Positions 8,703-18,144 are shown, numbered from the stretch's first letter. The stretch is 64,000 nt of DNA from Micromonospora endolithica (GCF_003626595.1 NZ_RBAK01000003.1:496001-560000); one strand, 5' to 3'. Program-made: numbers and translations. Notes: a model not told the origin generated them from the sequence alone.

Positions 8703-8774
8703 GGGCCGGCACCACGATGGTGCCGGCCCTCTCGGCGTACGCGGAAAGGGCCGGCACCATCGTGGTGCCGGCCC
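8703..8774. terminator. bidirectional terminator built from two nested palindromes
   Basis: GGGCCGGCACCA-CGA-TGGTGCCGGCCC spans 8703-8729 and the same arms with loop TCG span 8748-8774. Each is a perfect 12-bp stem with a 3-nt loop. The two units are also inverted copies of one another, so the whole block can form one long stem. It sits between the convergent ends of the sigma-STAS gene and ctaD. No T-run follows, as is usual in high-GC actinomycetes. Confidence 0.8.
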
Positions 8775-8791
8775 TGACCATGCGTCGTCGG

Positions 8792-10819
8792 TCACTCCTC
8801 CGGTCGGTCGTCGCCGCGGTCGCTGTGCGGGTGCCGCCAGCGGCCCGGGCTGCGCCGGGTTTCACCACGGTCGGAGTCCAGCGGGTTCGGGTTCTCGTCC
8901 CCGTTCGGCGCGTCGCTGTTCTCGAAGCTGGGCCGGCGTACGTCCTCCGGCTCCGGTACCTCCACCGGCCGCGCGCCGGACTGCGGGGCCGGCTGGTAGG
9001 CGACCGCGTCGCGGGCGCCGCGCGCGCCACCGGCGGCCGGCGAGTCGGGCCGGTGCGATTCGCGGTGCAGTTCCTCGCGGAACTCCTGCGGTGGCTTGAC
9101 GGTGCGCTGCGGCAGGTCCCGGCCCAGGTCGGCCACCAGCGGGCCGTACTTGGCGTCGAACGCGGGCCGCTCCGAGCGGACCCGGGGCATCCGGTCGAAG
9201 TTGCGCAGCGGCGGCGGGCAGGTGGTGGCCCACTCCAGGGAGTTGCCGAAGCCCCACGGGTCGTCCACGGTGACCATCGCCCCGTACCGCCAGGACTTCC
9301 ACACGTTGTAGATGAAGAACAGCGTCGAGGCGCCGAGCAGGAACGAGCCCACCGTGGAGATCATGTTGAGCGTGGTGAAGCCGTCGCTGGCCAGGTAGTC
9401 GGAGTACCGGCGGGGCATGCCCTCGCTGCCCAGCCAGTGCTGGACCAGGAAGGTGGCGTGGAAGCCGATGAACATGGTCCAGAAGTGCACCTTGCCGAGC
9501 CGCTCGTCGAGCAGGCGCCCGGTCATCTTCGGGAACCAGAAGTACACCCCGCCGAAGGCGGCGAACACGATGGTGCCGAAGAGCACGTAGTGGAAGTGCG
9601 CGACCACGAAGTACGTGTCGGAGACGTGCCAGTCGACCGGCGGGCTGGCCAGCAGCACCCCGGTGAGCCCGCCGAGCAGGAACGTCACCAGGAAGCCGAT
9701 GGCGAACAGCATCGGCGTCTCGAAGGTGAGCTGGCCCTTCCACATGGTGCCGATCCAGTTGAAGAACTTCACCCCGGTGGGCACCGCGATGAGATAGCTC
9801 AGGATGCTGAAGAAGGGCAGCAGCACCTGGCCGGTGGCGAACATGTGGTGCGCCCAGACGGCCATCGACAGCACGGTGATCGCGATGGTGGCCAGCACCA
9901 GACCGGTGTAGCCGAAGATCGGCTTGCGGGAGAAGACCGGGATGATCTCGGTGATGATGCCGAAGAACGGCAGCGCGACGATGTAGACCTCGGGGTGGCC
10001 GAAGAACCAGAACAGGTGTTGCCAGAGCATCGGCCCGCCGGTGGCCGGGTCGAACACGTGCGAGTTGAGCAGCCGGTCCGAGGCGAGCGCCAACAGTGCC
10101 GCGGCCAGCAGCGGGAAGACGAAGATCACCAGCACGCTGGTCAGCAGCAGGTTCCAGGTGAAGATCGGCATCCGGAACATCGTCATGCCGGGCGCGCGCA
10201 GGGTCAGCACGGTGGTGATGAGGTTGACCGCGCCGAGGATGGTGCCCAGGCCGGAGATCACCAGGCCGACCACCCACATGTTGGCCCCGACGCCGGGGGA
10301 GTGCTCGGCGCTGCTCAGCGGGGAGTACGCGAACCATCCGAAGTCGGCCGCGCCGCCCGGTGTCACGAACCCGAGCACGACCATGCTGCCGCCGAACAGG
10401 TAGAGCCAGTAGGCGAACGCGTTGAGCCGGGGGAACGCCACGTCGGGCGCGCCGATCTGCAACGGCACGACGTAGTTGCCGAACGCGAAGACCAGCGGCG
10501 TCGCGAAGAGCAGCAGCATGATGGTGCCGTGCATGGTGAACATCTGGTTGTACTGCTCGGGGGAGAGCAGTTGCAGGCCGGGGCGGGCCAGTTCGGCGCG
10601 GATGAGCAGGGCCAGCACTCCGCCGATCAGGAAGAAGATGAACGACGTGATCAGGTAGAGCAGGCCGATCACCTTGGCGTCGGTGGTCCCCAGCAGCTTG
10701 ATCAGGCTGCCGCCGGGTGTGATCGCGCGGAACGGACCGGGGTAGCCGCCGAAGCGGGCCGGCGCCAGAACCGCGGGACCGCGGTCTCGCGCGGGTTCCG
10801 TGGTCACCCGTCTGGCCAT
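8792..10819 (-). CDS. ctaD: cytochrome c oxidase subunit I (aa3-type)
   Basis: The product is 675 aa with about twelve membrane helices. Recognisable family segments include [20 protein letters not shown] (haem-ligand helix II), [15 protein letters not shown] (CuB His and the cross-linked Tyr region), WAHHMFATG (CuB His pair) and HFHYVLFGT (haem ligands). It is the catalytic core that reduces O2 and pumps protons in the plasma membrane. About 100 hydrophilic C-terminal residues after the last helix make it longer than usual, rich in R, P, E and D and ending in RGDDRPEE. Other oxidase subunits are not in the window. It converges on the sigma gene. Confidence 0.96.
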   Translation of the reverse strand: MARRVTTEPARDRGPAVLAPARFGGYPGPFRAITPGGSLIKLLGTTDAKVIGLLYLITSFIFFLIGGVLALLIRAELARPGLQLLSPEQYNQMFTMHGTIMLLLFATPLVFAFGNYVVPLQIGAPDVAFPRLNAFAYWLYLFGGSMVVLGFVTPGGAADFGWFAYSPLSSAEHSPGVGANMWVVGLVISGLGTILGAVNLITTVLTLRAPGMTMFRMPIFTWNLLLTSVLVIFVFPLLAAALLALASDRLLNSHVFDPATGGPMLWQHLFWFFGHPEVYIVALPFFGIITEIIPVFSRKPIFGYTGLVLATIAITVLSMAVWAHHMFATGQVLLPFFSILSYLIAVPTGVKFFNWIGTMWKGQLTFETPMLFAIGFLVTFLLGGLTGVLLASPPVDWHVSDTYFVVAHFHYVLFGTIVFAAFGGVYFWFPKMTGRLLDERLGKVHFWTMFIGFHATFLVQHWLGSEGMPRRYSDYLASDGFTTLNMISTVGSFLLGASTLFFIYNVWKSWRYGAMVTVDDPWGFGNSLEWATTCPPPLRNFDRMPRVRSERPAFDAKYGPLVADLGRDLPQRTVKPPQEFREELHRESHRPDSPAAGGARGARDAVAYQPAPQSGARPVEVPEPEDVRRPSFENSDAPNGDENPNPLDSDRGETRRSPGRWRHPHSDRGDDRPEE

Positions 10820-10923
10820 GGTCTCACCCCGTCACAACGGCAGAAAGGACGGGCGCGACTACCCGCCCCTTCTCCCATGTAACCAGGCGAGAGAGACTAT
10901 TCAGGCTAGAGCGGAAATTTCGG

Positions 10924-11652
10924 TCAGTTCGCCGGGAGTGTCGCCCAGACGACCTTGCCCTCGCCGGCCGGCATGCTTCCCCACCGCTGGGCCAGCTCGC
11001 GGACCAGCATCAGCCCCCGGCCGCCCTCGGCCCGCGGGTCCGGCCGCACGGCACGCGCGCCGGCCGGATTGCCGTCCACCACCGCCAGGTGCAGGTACGG
11101 CCGGCGCAGAGTGAGGGTGACCTGCATCGGCGTACCCGCGTGCCGCACCACGTTGCCGACCAGCTCACTGAGCACGAGCGACGCCGGACCGGCGGCCTCC
11201 GGCAGGTTCCACCGCGCGCACGCCTCGCCGACCATCTCCCGGGCCCGCCGGCACGCTCCGGCGACCGGCTCGAACCGGGCCCGCAACCGGGGTGCGGCGG
11301 CGGCGTTCGCCACCCGGGTCGCCTCCGCGCAGTCGCGCCGCACCGGCACCACCCGGCAGGCGGTCGACTCCGCCAGCCAGGTCGCCGCGGCCGGCGGCGG
11401 GGAGCACAGCACCACCGGCACGCCCGGCCAGTCGGCGGCCCGGCGGGCGGTGGCCGCGAACACCGACAGGGCCAGCTCGTCCCGAACGGTGACGTCGGCG
11501 AGATCGATCACGAGCGCGTCCGGCTGGGTGGACAGGCAGCGGTCCAGCACGGTGTGCACCGCGCGCATGGTGCCCAGGTCGAGCCCGCCGTGCAGCCGCA
11601 CGACGGTCACCGGAGACCAGTCGCGCACCTCGCAGGTGATCCGGCTCGGCAT
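10924..11652 (-). CDS. STAS domain fused to HATPase anti-sigma kinase-like domain
   Basis: The product is 242 aa. Residues 1-110 form a STAS-like domain (VVRLHGGLDLGTMRAVHTVL, ALVIDLADV); the usual phospho-Ser motif is replaced by VRDELAL near 56. Residues 128-240 form a SpoIIAB/RsbW-type ATPase: N box SELVGNVVRHAG (162-173), G1 VVDGNP (191-196) and G2 GGRGLMLV (210-217). Anti-sigma kinases of this class bind a SigB/SigF-type factor and phosphorylate STAS partners. Here antagonist and kinase modules share one chain. A GTTT-N16-GGGTAG promoter lies 40 bp upstream, which suggests control by the stress sigma factor. Confidence 0.85.
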   Translation of the reverse strand: MPSRITCEVRDWSPVTVVRLHGGLDLGTMRAVHTVLDRCLSTQPDALVIDLADVTVRDELALSVFAATARRAADWPGVPVVLCSPPPAAATWLAESTACRVVPVRRDCAEATRVANAAAAPRLRARFEPVAGACRRAREMVGEACARWNLPEAAGPASLVLSELVGNVVRHAGTPMQVTLTLRRPYLHLAVVDGNPAGARAVRPDPRAEGGRGLMLVRELAQRWGSMPAGEGKVVWATLPAN

Positions 11653-11691
11653 CGCAGCCCTCGTTTCGCTGTGTCGGGGGTCATCTGCGAA

Positions 11692-11717
11692 CTACCCGGG
11701 GCCCAGCAGGGCGAAAC
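11692..11717 (-). promoter_or_regulatory. SigB/SigF-type promoter of the STAS-HATPase gene
   Basis: Read on the minus strand: GTTT (11717-11714), 16 nt, then GGGTAG (11697-11692), 39 nt before the start codon. It matches the known stress-sigma consensus GTTT-N14-16-GGGTA. Confidence 0.7.
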
Positions 11718-11764
11718 CGCACCCACCTCCGCCCACCCCGCGGTGGGGTGGGCGGAGGTGGGGG

Positions 11765-12922
11765 TCAGGCTGGCTGGAGGTGGGGGGTGGTGGCCTGCTG
11801 GCGTACCCGCTCGTATAGCCGCACGTACTTCTCGGCCATCACCGCCGGGGTGAACCGCGCGGCCGCCTCCCGCCGGCACTCGTCCGGATCGAGCAGGCCG
11901 GCGGCGAGCAGCAGGTCGCCCAGCTCCTCCTCGTCGGTGGTGAGCAGGCCGGTGCGACCGTGCTCGATCAGCTCGGGCAGGCAGCCGCGCGCGGTGGCCA
12001 CCACCGGCGTACCGAGGGCGAGGGACTCCACCACGGCCGTGCCACCGGGCTCCTCCCAGCGCAGCGGGAAGAGCGAGGCCCGGGCGCCGGCCAGCAGGTC
12101 GTCGCGGTCCTGCCCGGCGACCGTGCCGACCCAGCGCACCAGGTCCCCGTCCACGTGCGGGGCCACCTCGTCGTAGAAGAACCGGACATCCGGGTTCTGC
12201 CGCGCCTCGTCCCCGGCGGCGGCCAGGTCCTCCGGCCGGTGGTAGGGCCCGACCGGCCCGGCCAGCACCAGCGGGACACCGACCCGCTGGGCGAGCCGCG
12301 CGCCGACGTCCTGCCCCTTACCGGGATTGATCCGGCCCAGGATGATCAGGTAGTCGCCCTTGTCGGGCAACCGGCGCCGGTCCGCGTCCACCGCCAGCGG
12401 TGTGGACAGGTGCACGTGCCCCACCGAGTGGTCCCGCAACGCCTGCGGCGCGCGGGCCAGTTGCGACGCGGACACGCCGTTGACCCGTACCCGGTCGCCT
12501 CCGTCGAGGTTGCCGTACAACGCCGGGTGCTTGGCGAGGTCCCAGTGCAGGGTGTGCAGCGCCGGCGGCGCGTCCGGACCCATCGCGGCGAGGGTGGCCA
12601 GGCCGACGGCCTCCACGTGGTCGTGCACCAGGTCGATGTCGTCGCGCGCGTGCACCACCCGGGCCACGCCGGCCAGGTGCGCCTGGGCGACCCCGCACAC
12701 CTGGTTGTACGGCCGTTGCAGGGCGTGGAACTGCCCGTCGGGGAACACCGAGAACTTCTCGTCGACCGCGAGGGTGCTGCTGTCCACCGAGGCCAGCACC
12801 ACCTTCACGCCGAGCCGACGCAGCTCCGGCACCAGGGTGGCGATGACGTTCTCGATGCCGCCGTAGCCGGGGGGCGGCACGGACAGCCACGGTCCGGCGT
12901 TCATCAGGACGGTGAGGCTCAT
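11765..12922 (-). CDS. family 4 glycosyltransferase
   Basis: The product is 385 aa from ATG 12922 with GAGGAGC upstream. The N-terminal Rossmann half begins PPPGYGGIENVIATLVPELR, typical of GT4 acceptor domains. The C-terminal donor domain has GRINPGKGQ near 205 and the nucleotide-sugar segment PLRWEEPGGTAVVESLALGTPVVAT (E-X7-E motif) near 300. No signal peptide is seen, so it is a cytosolic enzyme with a GT-B fold. The acceptor is unknown. It is 49 nt downstream of gpgS and probably co-transcribed, hinting at a role in glucosylglycerate or polysaccharide metabolism (inference). Confidence 0.88.
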   Translation of the reverse strand: MSLTVLMNAGPWLSVPPPGYGGIENVIATLVPELRRLGVKVVLASVDSSTLAVDEKFSVFPDGQFHALQRPYNQVCGVAQAHLAGVARVVHARDDIDLVHDHVEAVGLATLAAMGPDAPPALHTLHWDLAKHPALYGNLDGGDRVRVNGVSASQLARAPQALRDHSVGHVHLSTPLAVDADRRRLPDKGDYLIILGRINPGKGQDVGARLAQRVGVPLVLAGPVGPYHRPEDLAAAGDEARQNPDVRFFYDEVAPHVDGDLVRWVGTVAGQDRDDLLAGARASLFPLRWEEPGGTAVVESLALGTPVVATARGCLPELIEHGRTGLLTTDEEELGDLLLAAGLLDPDECRREAAARFTPAVMAEKYVRLYERVRQQATTPHLQPA

Positions 12923-12971
12923 CGGGCGCGGCTCCTCTCTTCGGCGGGCGGTGGGGTGGTCCGGGCCCGCC

Positions 12972-13994
12972 TCACGCCGCGGCCACCCGACGGCGGGGCA
13001 CCCGGTGGCGCAGCTCCGCCAACGGCGGCCGTTCCTCGATCGAGACGTCGTGCACCACGATTTCCCGGTCCAGGTTCGGCAGCGCCTCCGAGCCGCCGCG
13101 CCGGAACTGGGTGAGCAGGCCGGCGGGCATCGCACCCGGGGCCGCCCAGCCGCGCCGTTGCAGCCGGGTCCAGGCGGTGAGCATGATCTGCGCGGACATC
13201 CGGCCCAGGGCCGCGGTGTCCTGGTGCCGGTGCTTGCGCTCGCCCAGGTCCACCTGGGCCAGCGCGTCCAGTCCGACCAGATCCAGCAGGTCGATCAGCA
13301 TCGCCGTCTCGACGCCGTAGCCGGACACGAACGGCACCCGGGACAGCACCTCGCGGCGACCGGCGTACTCACCGGCGAGCGGCTGCACGAAACCGGCCAA
13401 CTCCGGCCAGAACAGGTTGAGCAGCGGACGCGCCATCAGCTCCGTCACCCGCCCGCCGCCGTCAAGCTCGACGCTCGTCGCACCCACCAGTGGCCGGTGG
13501 TAGAAGCCCTTCACGAAGTCCACCGACGGATCGGTGAGCAGCGGGCCGATCAGCCCGGTGACGAAGTGCGGGCGGAACTCCCGCAGGTCCGCGTCGACGA
13601 ACGCGACCACGTCGCCCTCGGCGGCGGCGAGGCCGGCCCACAGGGCGTCCCCCTTGCCGCTGAGCCGCGGCAGGCCACGGGTCATCGCGTCCTGGCTGAC
13701 CACCTCGGCTCCCGCGGCGCGGGCGACCTGCGCGGTACGGTCGGTCGAGCGCGAGTCCACCACGATCAACTCGTCGACAAGCGCCACCCGGTCCATCAGA
13801 TGCTCGCGGATCGTCGAGACGATCGCGCCGACCGTCGCCTCCTCGTTGCGCGCCGGCAGCACCACGCTGACCCGGGTGTCCCCCTTGGCCCGCATGAGCC
13901 GCCGGGCCGGCCAGTCGGCCGCCGAGGTCGTCCGGTAGGTGGCCCACGCCTCCACCACCGGTGAGACAGTCGTATCCAAGTTCCGCACAGGCAC
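12972..13994 (-). CDS. gpgS: glucosyl-3-phosphoglycerate synthase
   Basis: The product is 340 aa, close to mycobacterial GpgS. It is a GT-A enzyme of family GT81 that joins UDP-glucose and 3-phosphoglycerate, the first step to glucosylglycerate and methylglucose lipopolysaccharides. Visible motifs are VSVVLPARNEEATVG (about 43-57), the metal-binding DAD in VAFVDADLREF (about 132), and GYGVETAMLIDLLDLVGL (about 225-242). The start is GTG 13994; GTG 13988 with AGGGGG upstream is an alternative. It leads a two-gene unit with the GT4 gene and is divergent from a dehydrogenase pair, with 189 bp between them. Confidence 0.9.
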   Translation of the reverse strand: MPVRNLDTTVSPVVEAWATYRTTSAADWPARRLMRAKGDTRVSVVLPARNEEATVGAIVSTIREHLMDRVALVDELIVVDSRSTDRTAQVARAAGAEVVSQDAMTRGLPRLSGKGDALWAGLAAAEGDVVAFVDADLREFRPHFVTGLIGPLLTDPSVDFVKGFYHRPLVGATSVELDGGGRVTELMARPLLNLFWPELAGFVQPLAGEYAGRREVLSRVPFVSGYGVETAMLIDLLDLVGLDALAQVDLGERKHRHQDTAALGRMSAQIMLTAWTRLQRRGWAAPGAMPAGLLTQFRRGGSEALPNLDREIVVHDVSIEERPPLAELRHRVPRRRVAAA

Positions 13995-14183
13995 CCCCTG
14001 ATCGTGGGCGGAAAAAGCAGAGTTGGTTTTCCCACTACCCTCCTCGCGCTAACCGGGTAGGGGCTAACAACCTGATCACGGACCGGACGACGCAGTGTTC
14101 CCAGGCGGTGAACGTTTGATTGCGAACGCGCGGGGGGAGTGGGGACAGCCGGAACATGAAAACTCTGGTGAGAAGGGCTCTAC

Positions 14184-15191
14184 ATGCGCGTGTGCCGGGT
14201 GGGACTGGTAGGAGCCGGTGGGGTGGCGCAACGCCATGCCCGGGTGTTGAGCGGTTTCGACGACGTCGAACTGCTCGGGGTGACCGACGTGGTGCCGGAC
14301 GCGGCGGCGGAGCTGGCCGGCGCGCACGGCGCAAGGGTCTTCTCCGATGTCGAGGAGCTGCTGGCCGCCGGTCCGGACGCGGTGTACGTCTGCGTGCCGC
14401 CGTTCGCGCACGGCCCGGCCGAGGAGGCGGTGATCGCCGCCGGGGTGCCGATGTTCGTGGAGAAGCCGGTGGCGGTGGACCTCGCCACCGCCGAGCGGAT
14501 CGCGGACCTGGTGGCGCGCCGGGGACTGCTGACCGGGGTCGGGCACCACTGGCGGTACCTGCCGGTGGTGGAACGCGCCCGTGACCTGCTCGCCGACCGT
14601 CCGGTGCGGATGGTCAGCGGGGCGTGGCTGGACAAGGTGCCGCCGGTGGCCTGGTGGGCGCGGCGGGACCGCTCCGGCGGGCCGGTGGTCGAGCAGGCCG
14701 CGCACGTTCTGGATCTGGTCCGGCTGCTGGTCGGCGAGGCCACCGAGGTGACCGCGTACGGCAACGGCACGCCACCGCCGGTCCAGGGCGCCGACATCGA
14801 CTCGGTGACCACGGCGGCGCTGCGGTTCGCCGGTGGTGCGGTGGGCACCCTCAGCGCGGCCTGCGTCCTGGGTTGGAAGCACCGCGCCGGCCTGGAGATC
14901 CTCGCCGACGGCCTCGCCCTGTCGCTGACCGAGGACGGCCTGGTGGTACGCGACGCCGACGGCGAGCGCCGGTTCGACGCCGACCCGGACGCCGCCCGGG
15001 TGGCCGTGGACCGGGCGTTCGTCGACGCGGTCCGGGGGGTCGGCGACGACGTCCGCGTCCCCTACGCCGAGGCGTTGGGCACCCAGCGGCTCGCCCTCGC
15101 GGTCGCCGACTCGGCGCGCACCGGCCGGACCGTACGTCTCGGGTCGCCGGACGCCGCGTCTGTCGTGACCGGGGTGACCGTCGATGCGTGA
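14184..15191 (+). CDS. Gfo/Idh/MocA-family NAD(P)-dependent oxidoreductase
   Basis: The product is 335 aa, usual for the family. The N-terminal Rossmann fold begins VGLVGAGGVAQRHARVL (G-X-G-X2-A). The strand FVEKPVAVDLATAER (about 90-104) carries the catalytic Lys of the EKP motif typical of sugar and inositol dehydrogenases. The C-terminal beta-sheet domain includes WWARRDRSGGPVVEQAAHVLDL. Substrate is probably a sugar or cyclitol but is not determinable. The last 8 nt overlap the following dehydrogenase gene, so the two are translationally coupled and may catalyse consecutive steps. Confidence 0.88.
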   Translation: MRVCRVGLVGAGGVAQRHARVLSGFDDVELLGVTDVVPDAAAELAGAHGARVFSDVEELLAAGPDAVYVCVPPFAHGPAEEAVIAAGVPMFVEKPVAVDLATAERIADLVARRGLLTGVGHHWRYLPVVERARDLLADRPVRMVSGAWLDKVPPVAWWARRDRSGGPVVEQAAHVLDLVRLLVGEATEVTAYGNGTPPPVQGADIDSVTTAALRFAGGAVGTLSAACVLGWKHRAGLEILADGLALSLTEDGLVVRDADGERRFDADPDAARVAVDRAFVDAVRGVGDDVRVPYAEALGTQRLALAVADSARTGRTVRLGSPDAASVVTGVTVDA

Positions 15192-16272
15192 CACGGTCGT
15201 GGCGGTCAGCGGTCCCGGCCGGGTCGAGCTGGTGGAGCAGGACAGCCCCGAGGTCCCCGACGGCGGCTTCCGGGTGGAGACGCTCTACAGCGGTGTGTCC
15301 GCCGGCACCGAACTGAGCTTCGTCAAGGGCACCAACCCCTACCTGAACGTCACCTGGAACGCCGGCCTCGGCCTGTTCCAGCCCGGCGCGGCGAGCACCC
15401 CGTACCCGGTCACCCGGTTGGGTTACATGCAGGTCGGGCGGGTGGTGGAGAGCCGCACCCCGGCGGTCGCCGTGGGCACCGTCGGCGCGATGACGTACGG
15501 CCACCGCAGCGGGTACGTCGCCGACCCGCTGACCGAGCGGTTCGTGCCGCTGCCCGACGACCTGGACCCGCTGCTCGGGGTGTACGTCGCGCACATGGGC
15601 CCGATCTGCGCCAACGGGGTGCTGCACGCCGCCGCCGACCTGTGCGGCACCGACGTCCGCTCGCTCGGCGACGGGGTGCGCGGCCGGCGGGTGGCGGTGG
15701 TGGGCAGTGGCGTGGTGGCCCTGCTCACGGCGCTGTTCGCCCAGCGGCACGGCGCCGCGTCGGTGGTGGTCCTGGACCCGACGCCGCAGCGCCGGGCGGT
15801 CGCCGAGGCGCTCGGCCTGGAGACGCTGGACCCGGAGGCCGACGACCCGGCGGTGGTGCTCAAGACCCGGTGGAACCACGCGGCCGGTGACCGGGGCGCC
15901 GACGTGGTGTTCCAGTGTCGGGGCCAGGCGTGGGCGCTGCACCTGGCGCTGCGACTGCTGCGACCGCAGGGCACCGTCGTCGACCTGGCCTTCTATCAGG
16001 GCGGCGCGGACGCGGTCCGGCTCGGCGAGGAATTCCACCACAATGGCCTGTCGCTGCGCTGCGCCCAGATCGGGCGGGTGCCGCGCGGGCTGGCACCGAC
16101 CTGGGACCGGGAGCGGCTCTCCGCGGAGACCGTCGAGCTGCTGCGGGAGCACGGTGCGGCGATCCGTAAGCACCTGGTGTCGGCGGTGGTGCCGCTGGCC
16201 GAGGCGCCGACGGTGCTGACCGACCTGGCCGAGCGCCGCCGGCAGGAACTGCAGGTGGTGTTCACCGGCTGA
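15184..16272 (+). CDS. zinc-binding-dehydrogenase-like (medium-chain) oxidoreductase
   Basis: The product is 362 aa. It has the medium-chain dehydrogenase layout: a GroES-like N-terminal domain (about 1-140, YSGVSAGTELSFVKGTNP) and a Rossmann domain with GRRVAVVGSGVVALLTALFA near 160-180. The YSGVSAGTE segment is typical of the bacteriochlorophyllide-oxidase-like or threonine-dehydrogenase-like subgroup, in which the classical zinc Cys residues are lacking. Cofactor is probably NAD(P). The start overlaps the preceding Gfo/Idh/MocA gene by 8 nt (ATGCGTGA). Such pairs often occur in actinomycete sugar-modification clusters; the substrate is not known. Confidence 0.85.
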   Translation: MRDTVVAVSGPGRVELVEQDSPEVPDGGFRVETLYSGVSAGTELSFVKGTNPYLNVTWNAGLGLFQPGAASTPYPVTRLGYMQVGRVVESRTPAVAVGTVGAMTYGHRSGYVADPLTERFVPLPDDLDPLLGVYVAHMGPICANGVLHAAADLCGTDVRSLGDGVRGRRVAVVGSGVVALLTALFAQRHGAASVVVLDPTPQRRAVAEALGLETLDPEADDPAVVLKTRWNHAAGDRGADVVFQCRGQAWALHLALRLLRPQGTVVDLAFYQGGADAVRLGEEFHHNGLSLRCAQIGRVPRGLAPTWDRERLSAETVELLREHGAAIRKHLVSAVVPLAEAPTVLTDLAERRRQELQVVFTG

Positions 16273-16294
16273 CCGAGGGGTCGTACCGGCCGGC

Positions 16295-16300
16295 TACCGT
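16295..16300 (+). promoter_or_regulatory. TACCGT -10-like hexamer for a leaderless start
   Basis: The hexamer ends 7 nt before ATG 16308, and no ribosome-binding site is present. This geometry places transcription start at or next to the A of ATG. Confidence 0.45.
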
Positions 16301-16307
16301 TTCCGGC

Positions 16308-18056
16308 ATGACCTCGGTGCCGAACCGGCCGGTCGGCCTGGCCGCCCTGCTGCCGTACCTGCGCGCCCACCGCGGCCTCCTCGCCGTGGTGGGCGCGCTG
16401 TCGCTGCTCGGGGCGGCGACGTCGCTGGCACAGCCGCTGCTGGTCCGCTCGGTCCTGGACGGCGTCTCCGCCGCGGCCCCGGTGGCCGGTCTGGTCGGGC
16501 TGCTGGTCGCTCTGGTGGTGGCCGGCGCGCTCCTCGGCGGCCTCCGCGACTACCTGCTGCAACGCACCGCCGAGGGGCTGGTCCTCGGCACCCGCCGGCG
16601 GCTGGCCGGGCACCTGCTGCGGCTGCCGATCGCCGAGTACGACCAGCGGCGCACCGGCGACCTGCTCTCCCGGGTGGGTTCGGACACCACGCTGCTGCGC
16701 GCGGTGGTCACCTCCGGGCTGTTCGAGGTGGTCACCGGTGCGGTGCTGGTCGTCGGCGCGGCCGGCGCGATGCTGCTGCTGGACCCGGTGCTGTTCGGCC
16801 TGACCCTGCTCGGGGTGGCCGCCGGCGTCGGATTCGCCCTCACCGTCGCCCGCCGCGTGCGCGCCCTGTCCCGGGCGGCGCAGGAGCGGGTGGGCGAGAT
16901 GACCTCGGCCGTGGAGCGGGCGATCTCCGCCGCCCGGACGATCCGCGCGGCCCGCGCCGAGCGGCGGGAGAGCGAGACGGTCGGCGACAGCGCCACCGCG
17001 GCGTACGCGGCCGGCCTGCGGGTGGCCCGGGTGCAGGCGGTGGTGGGACCGGTGAGCACGGTCACCGTGCAGAGCGCCTTCCTGCTGGTGCTGGCCGTCG
17101 GCGGCGCCCGGGTGGCCTCCGGGGCGATCACCGTGGGCGATCTGGTCGCGTTCGTCATGTTCCTGTTCTTCCTGGTGCTTCCGCTGGGGCAGGCGGTGCA
17201 CGCCTACACCCAGTTGCAGACCGGCCTGGGCGCGCTGCAACGGATCGAGGAGATCCTGGACGTCCCGGTGGAGGGCGCGGCCGACCGGATCCCGCCGGGG
17301 CCGGCGGCCCGGACCCGGCCCGACCCGCCGATGATCGAGTTCGACCGGGTCGGCTTCGGCTACCCGGACGGGCCGCCGGTGCTGCACGAGGTCAGCTTCG
17401 CCGTGCCGGCGGGCACCCGGACCGCCCTGGTCGGCCCGTCCGGCGCCGGCAAGTCCACCCTGCTGGCCCTGGTCGAACGCTTCTACGAGGTCACCGCCGG
17501 CGCGCTGCGGGTGGACGGCGTCGACGTACGGGACGTGCCCCGCGACGTGCTGCGGGCCCGCCTGGGCTACGTCGAGCAGGAGGCCCCGGTCCTCGCCGGC
17601 ACGCTGCGCGGCAACCTGCTGATCGGCGCGCCGACGGCCACCGACGCCCAGCTGCGCGCGGTGCTCGACGAGGTCAACCTCGGCCACCTGGCCGAGCGCA
17701 CCGCCGACGGGCTGGACGTGCAGGTGGGCGAGGGCGGGGTGCTGCTGTCCGGCGGTGAGCGGCAGCGGCTGGCCATCGCCCGGGCGCTGCTGGCCGGCCC
17801 ACCGGTGCTGCTGCTCGACGAGCCGACCAGCAACCTCGACGCCCGCAACGAGGCGGCGCTGCGCCGGGCGATCGACGCGGTCGCCGTACGGCGCACCCTG
17901 CTGATCGTGGCGCACCGGCTCTCCACCGTCGTGGACGCCGACCAGATCGTGGTCCTCGACGGCGGCCGGGTGGTCGCCACCGGCACCCACGACCAGCTGA
18001 CCACCACCAGCCCGCTGTACCGGGAACTGGCCACCCACCAGCTCCTCGTCACCTGA
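16308..18056 (+). CDS. ABC transporter, fused permease and ATP-binding domains (exporter type)
   Basis: The product is 582 aa, a half-transporter. The N-terminal membrane domain (about 1-310) has six predicted helices. The ATPase domain carries Walker A GPSGAGKST (about 376-384), signature LSGGERQR (about 480), Walker B VLLLDEPTS (about 499) and an H-loop in IVAHRLSTV. It would act as a homodimeric or heterodimeric exporter in the plasma membrane, of the lipid or multidrug family. No partner half-transporter is adjacent. secA2 follows 96 nt downstream on the same strand. Confidence 0.93.
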   Translation: MTSVPNRPVGLAALLPYLRAHRGLLAVVGALSLLGAATSLAQPLLVRSVLDGVSAAAPVAGLVGLLVALVVAGALLGGLRDYLLQRTAEGLVLGTRRRLAGHLLRLPIAEYDQRRTGDLLSRVGSDTTLLRAVVTSGLFEVVTGAVLVVGAAGAMLLLDPVLFGLTLLGVAAGVGFALTVARRVRALSRAAQERVGEMTSAVERAISAARTIRAARAERRESETVGDSATAAYAAGLRVARVQAVVGPVSTVTVQSAFLLVLAVGGARVASGAITVGDLVAFVMFLFFLVLPLGQAVHAYTQLQTGLGALQRIEEILDVPVEGAADRIPPGPAARTRPDPPMIEFDRVGFGYPDGPPVLHEVSFAVPAGTRTALVGPSGAGKSTLLALVERFYEVTAGALRVDGVDVRDVPRDVLRARLGYVEQEAPVLAGTLRGNLLIGAPTATDAQLRAVLDEVNLGHLAERTADGLDVQVGEGGVLLSGGERQRLAIARALLAGPPVLLLDEPTSNLDARNEAALRRAIDAVAVRRTLLIVAHRLSTVVDADQIVVLDGGRVVATGTHDQLTTTSPLYRELATHQLLVT

Positions 18057-18138
18057 CCGGCGCAGGCCGGCGGGCGGGGCGGGGGACACCCCGGCGCGGC
18101 GGGCGCGGACCGGGAAGCGCCGGGGGCCTCCGGTCGCG

Positions 18139-18144
18139 TACCGT
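18139..18144 (+). promoter_or_regulatory. TACCGT -10-like hexamer upstream of secA2
   Basis: It lies 8 nt before ATG 18153 with no ribosome-binding site, consistent with a leaderless transcript. Confidence 0.4.

Noticed and set aside
8717..10882. 721-codon frame antisense to ctaD
   Set aside because: ctaD is unmistakable; the antisense frame has no domain and starts inside the terminator hairpin.
14114..14139. GTTT-N16-GGGGAG upstream of the Gfo/Idh/MocA gene
   Set aside because: The -10 is GGGGAG rather than GGGTA; spacing alone is not sufficient.
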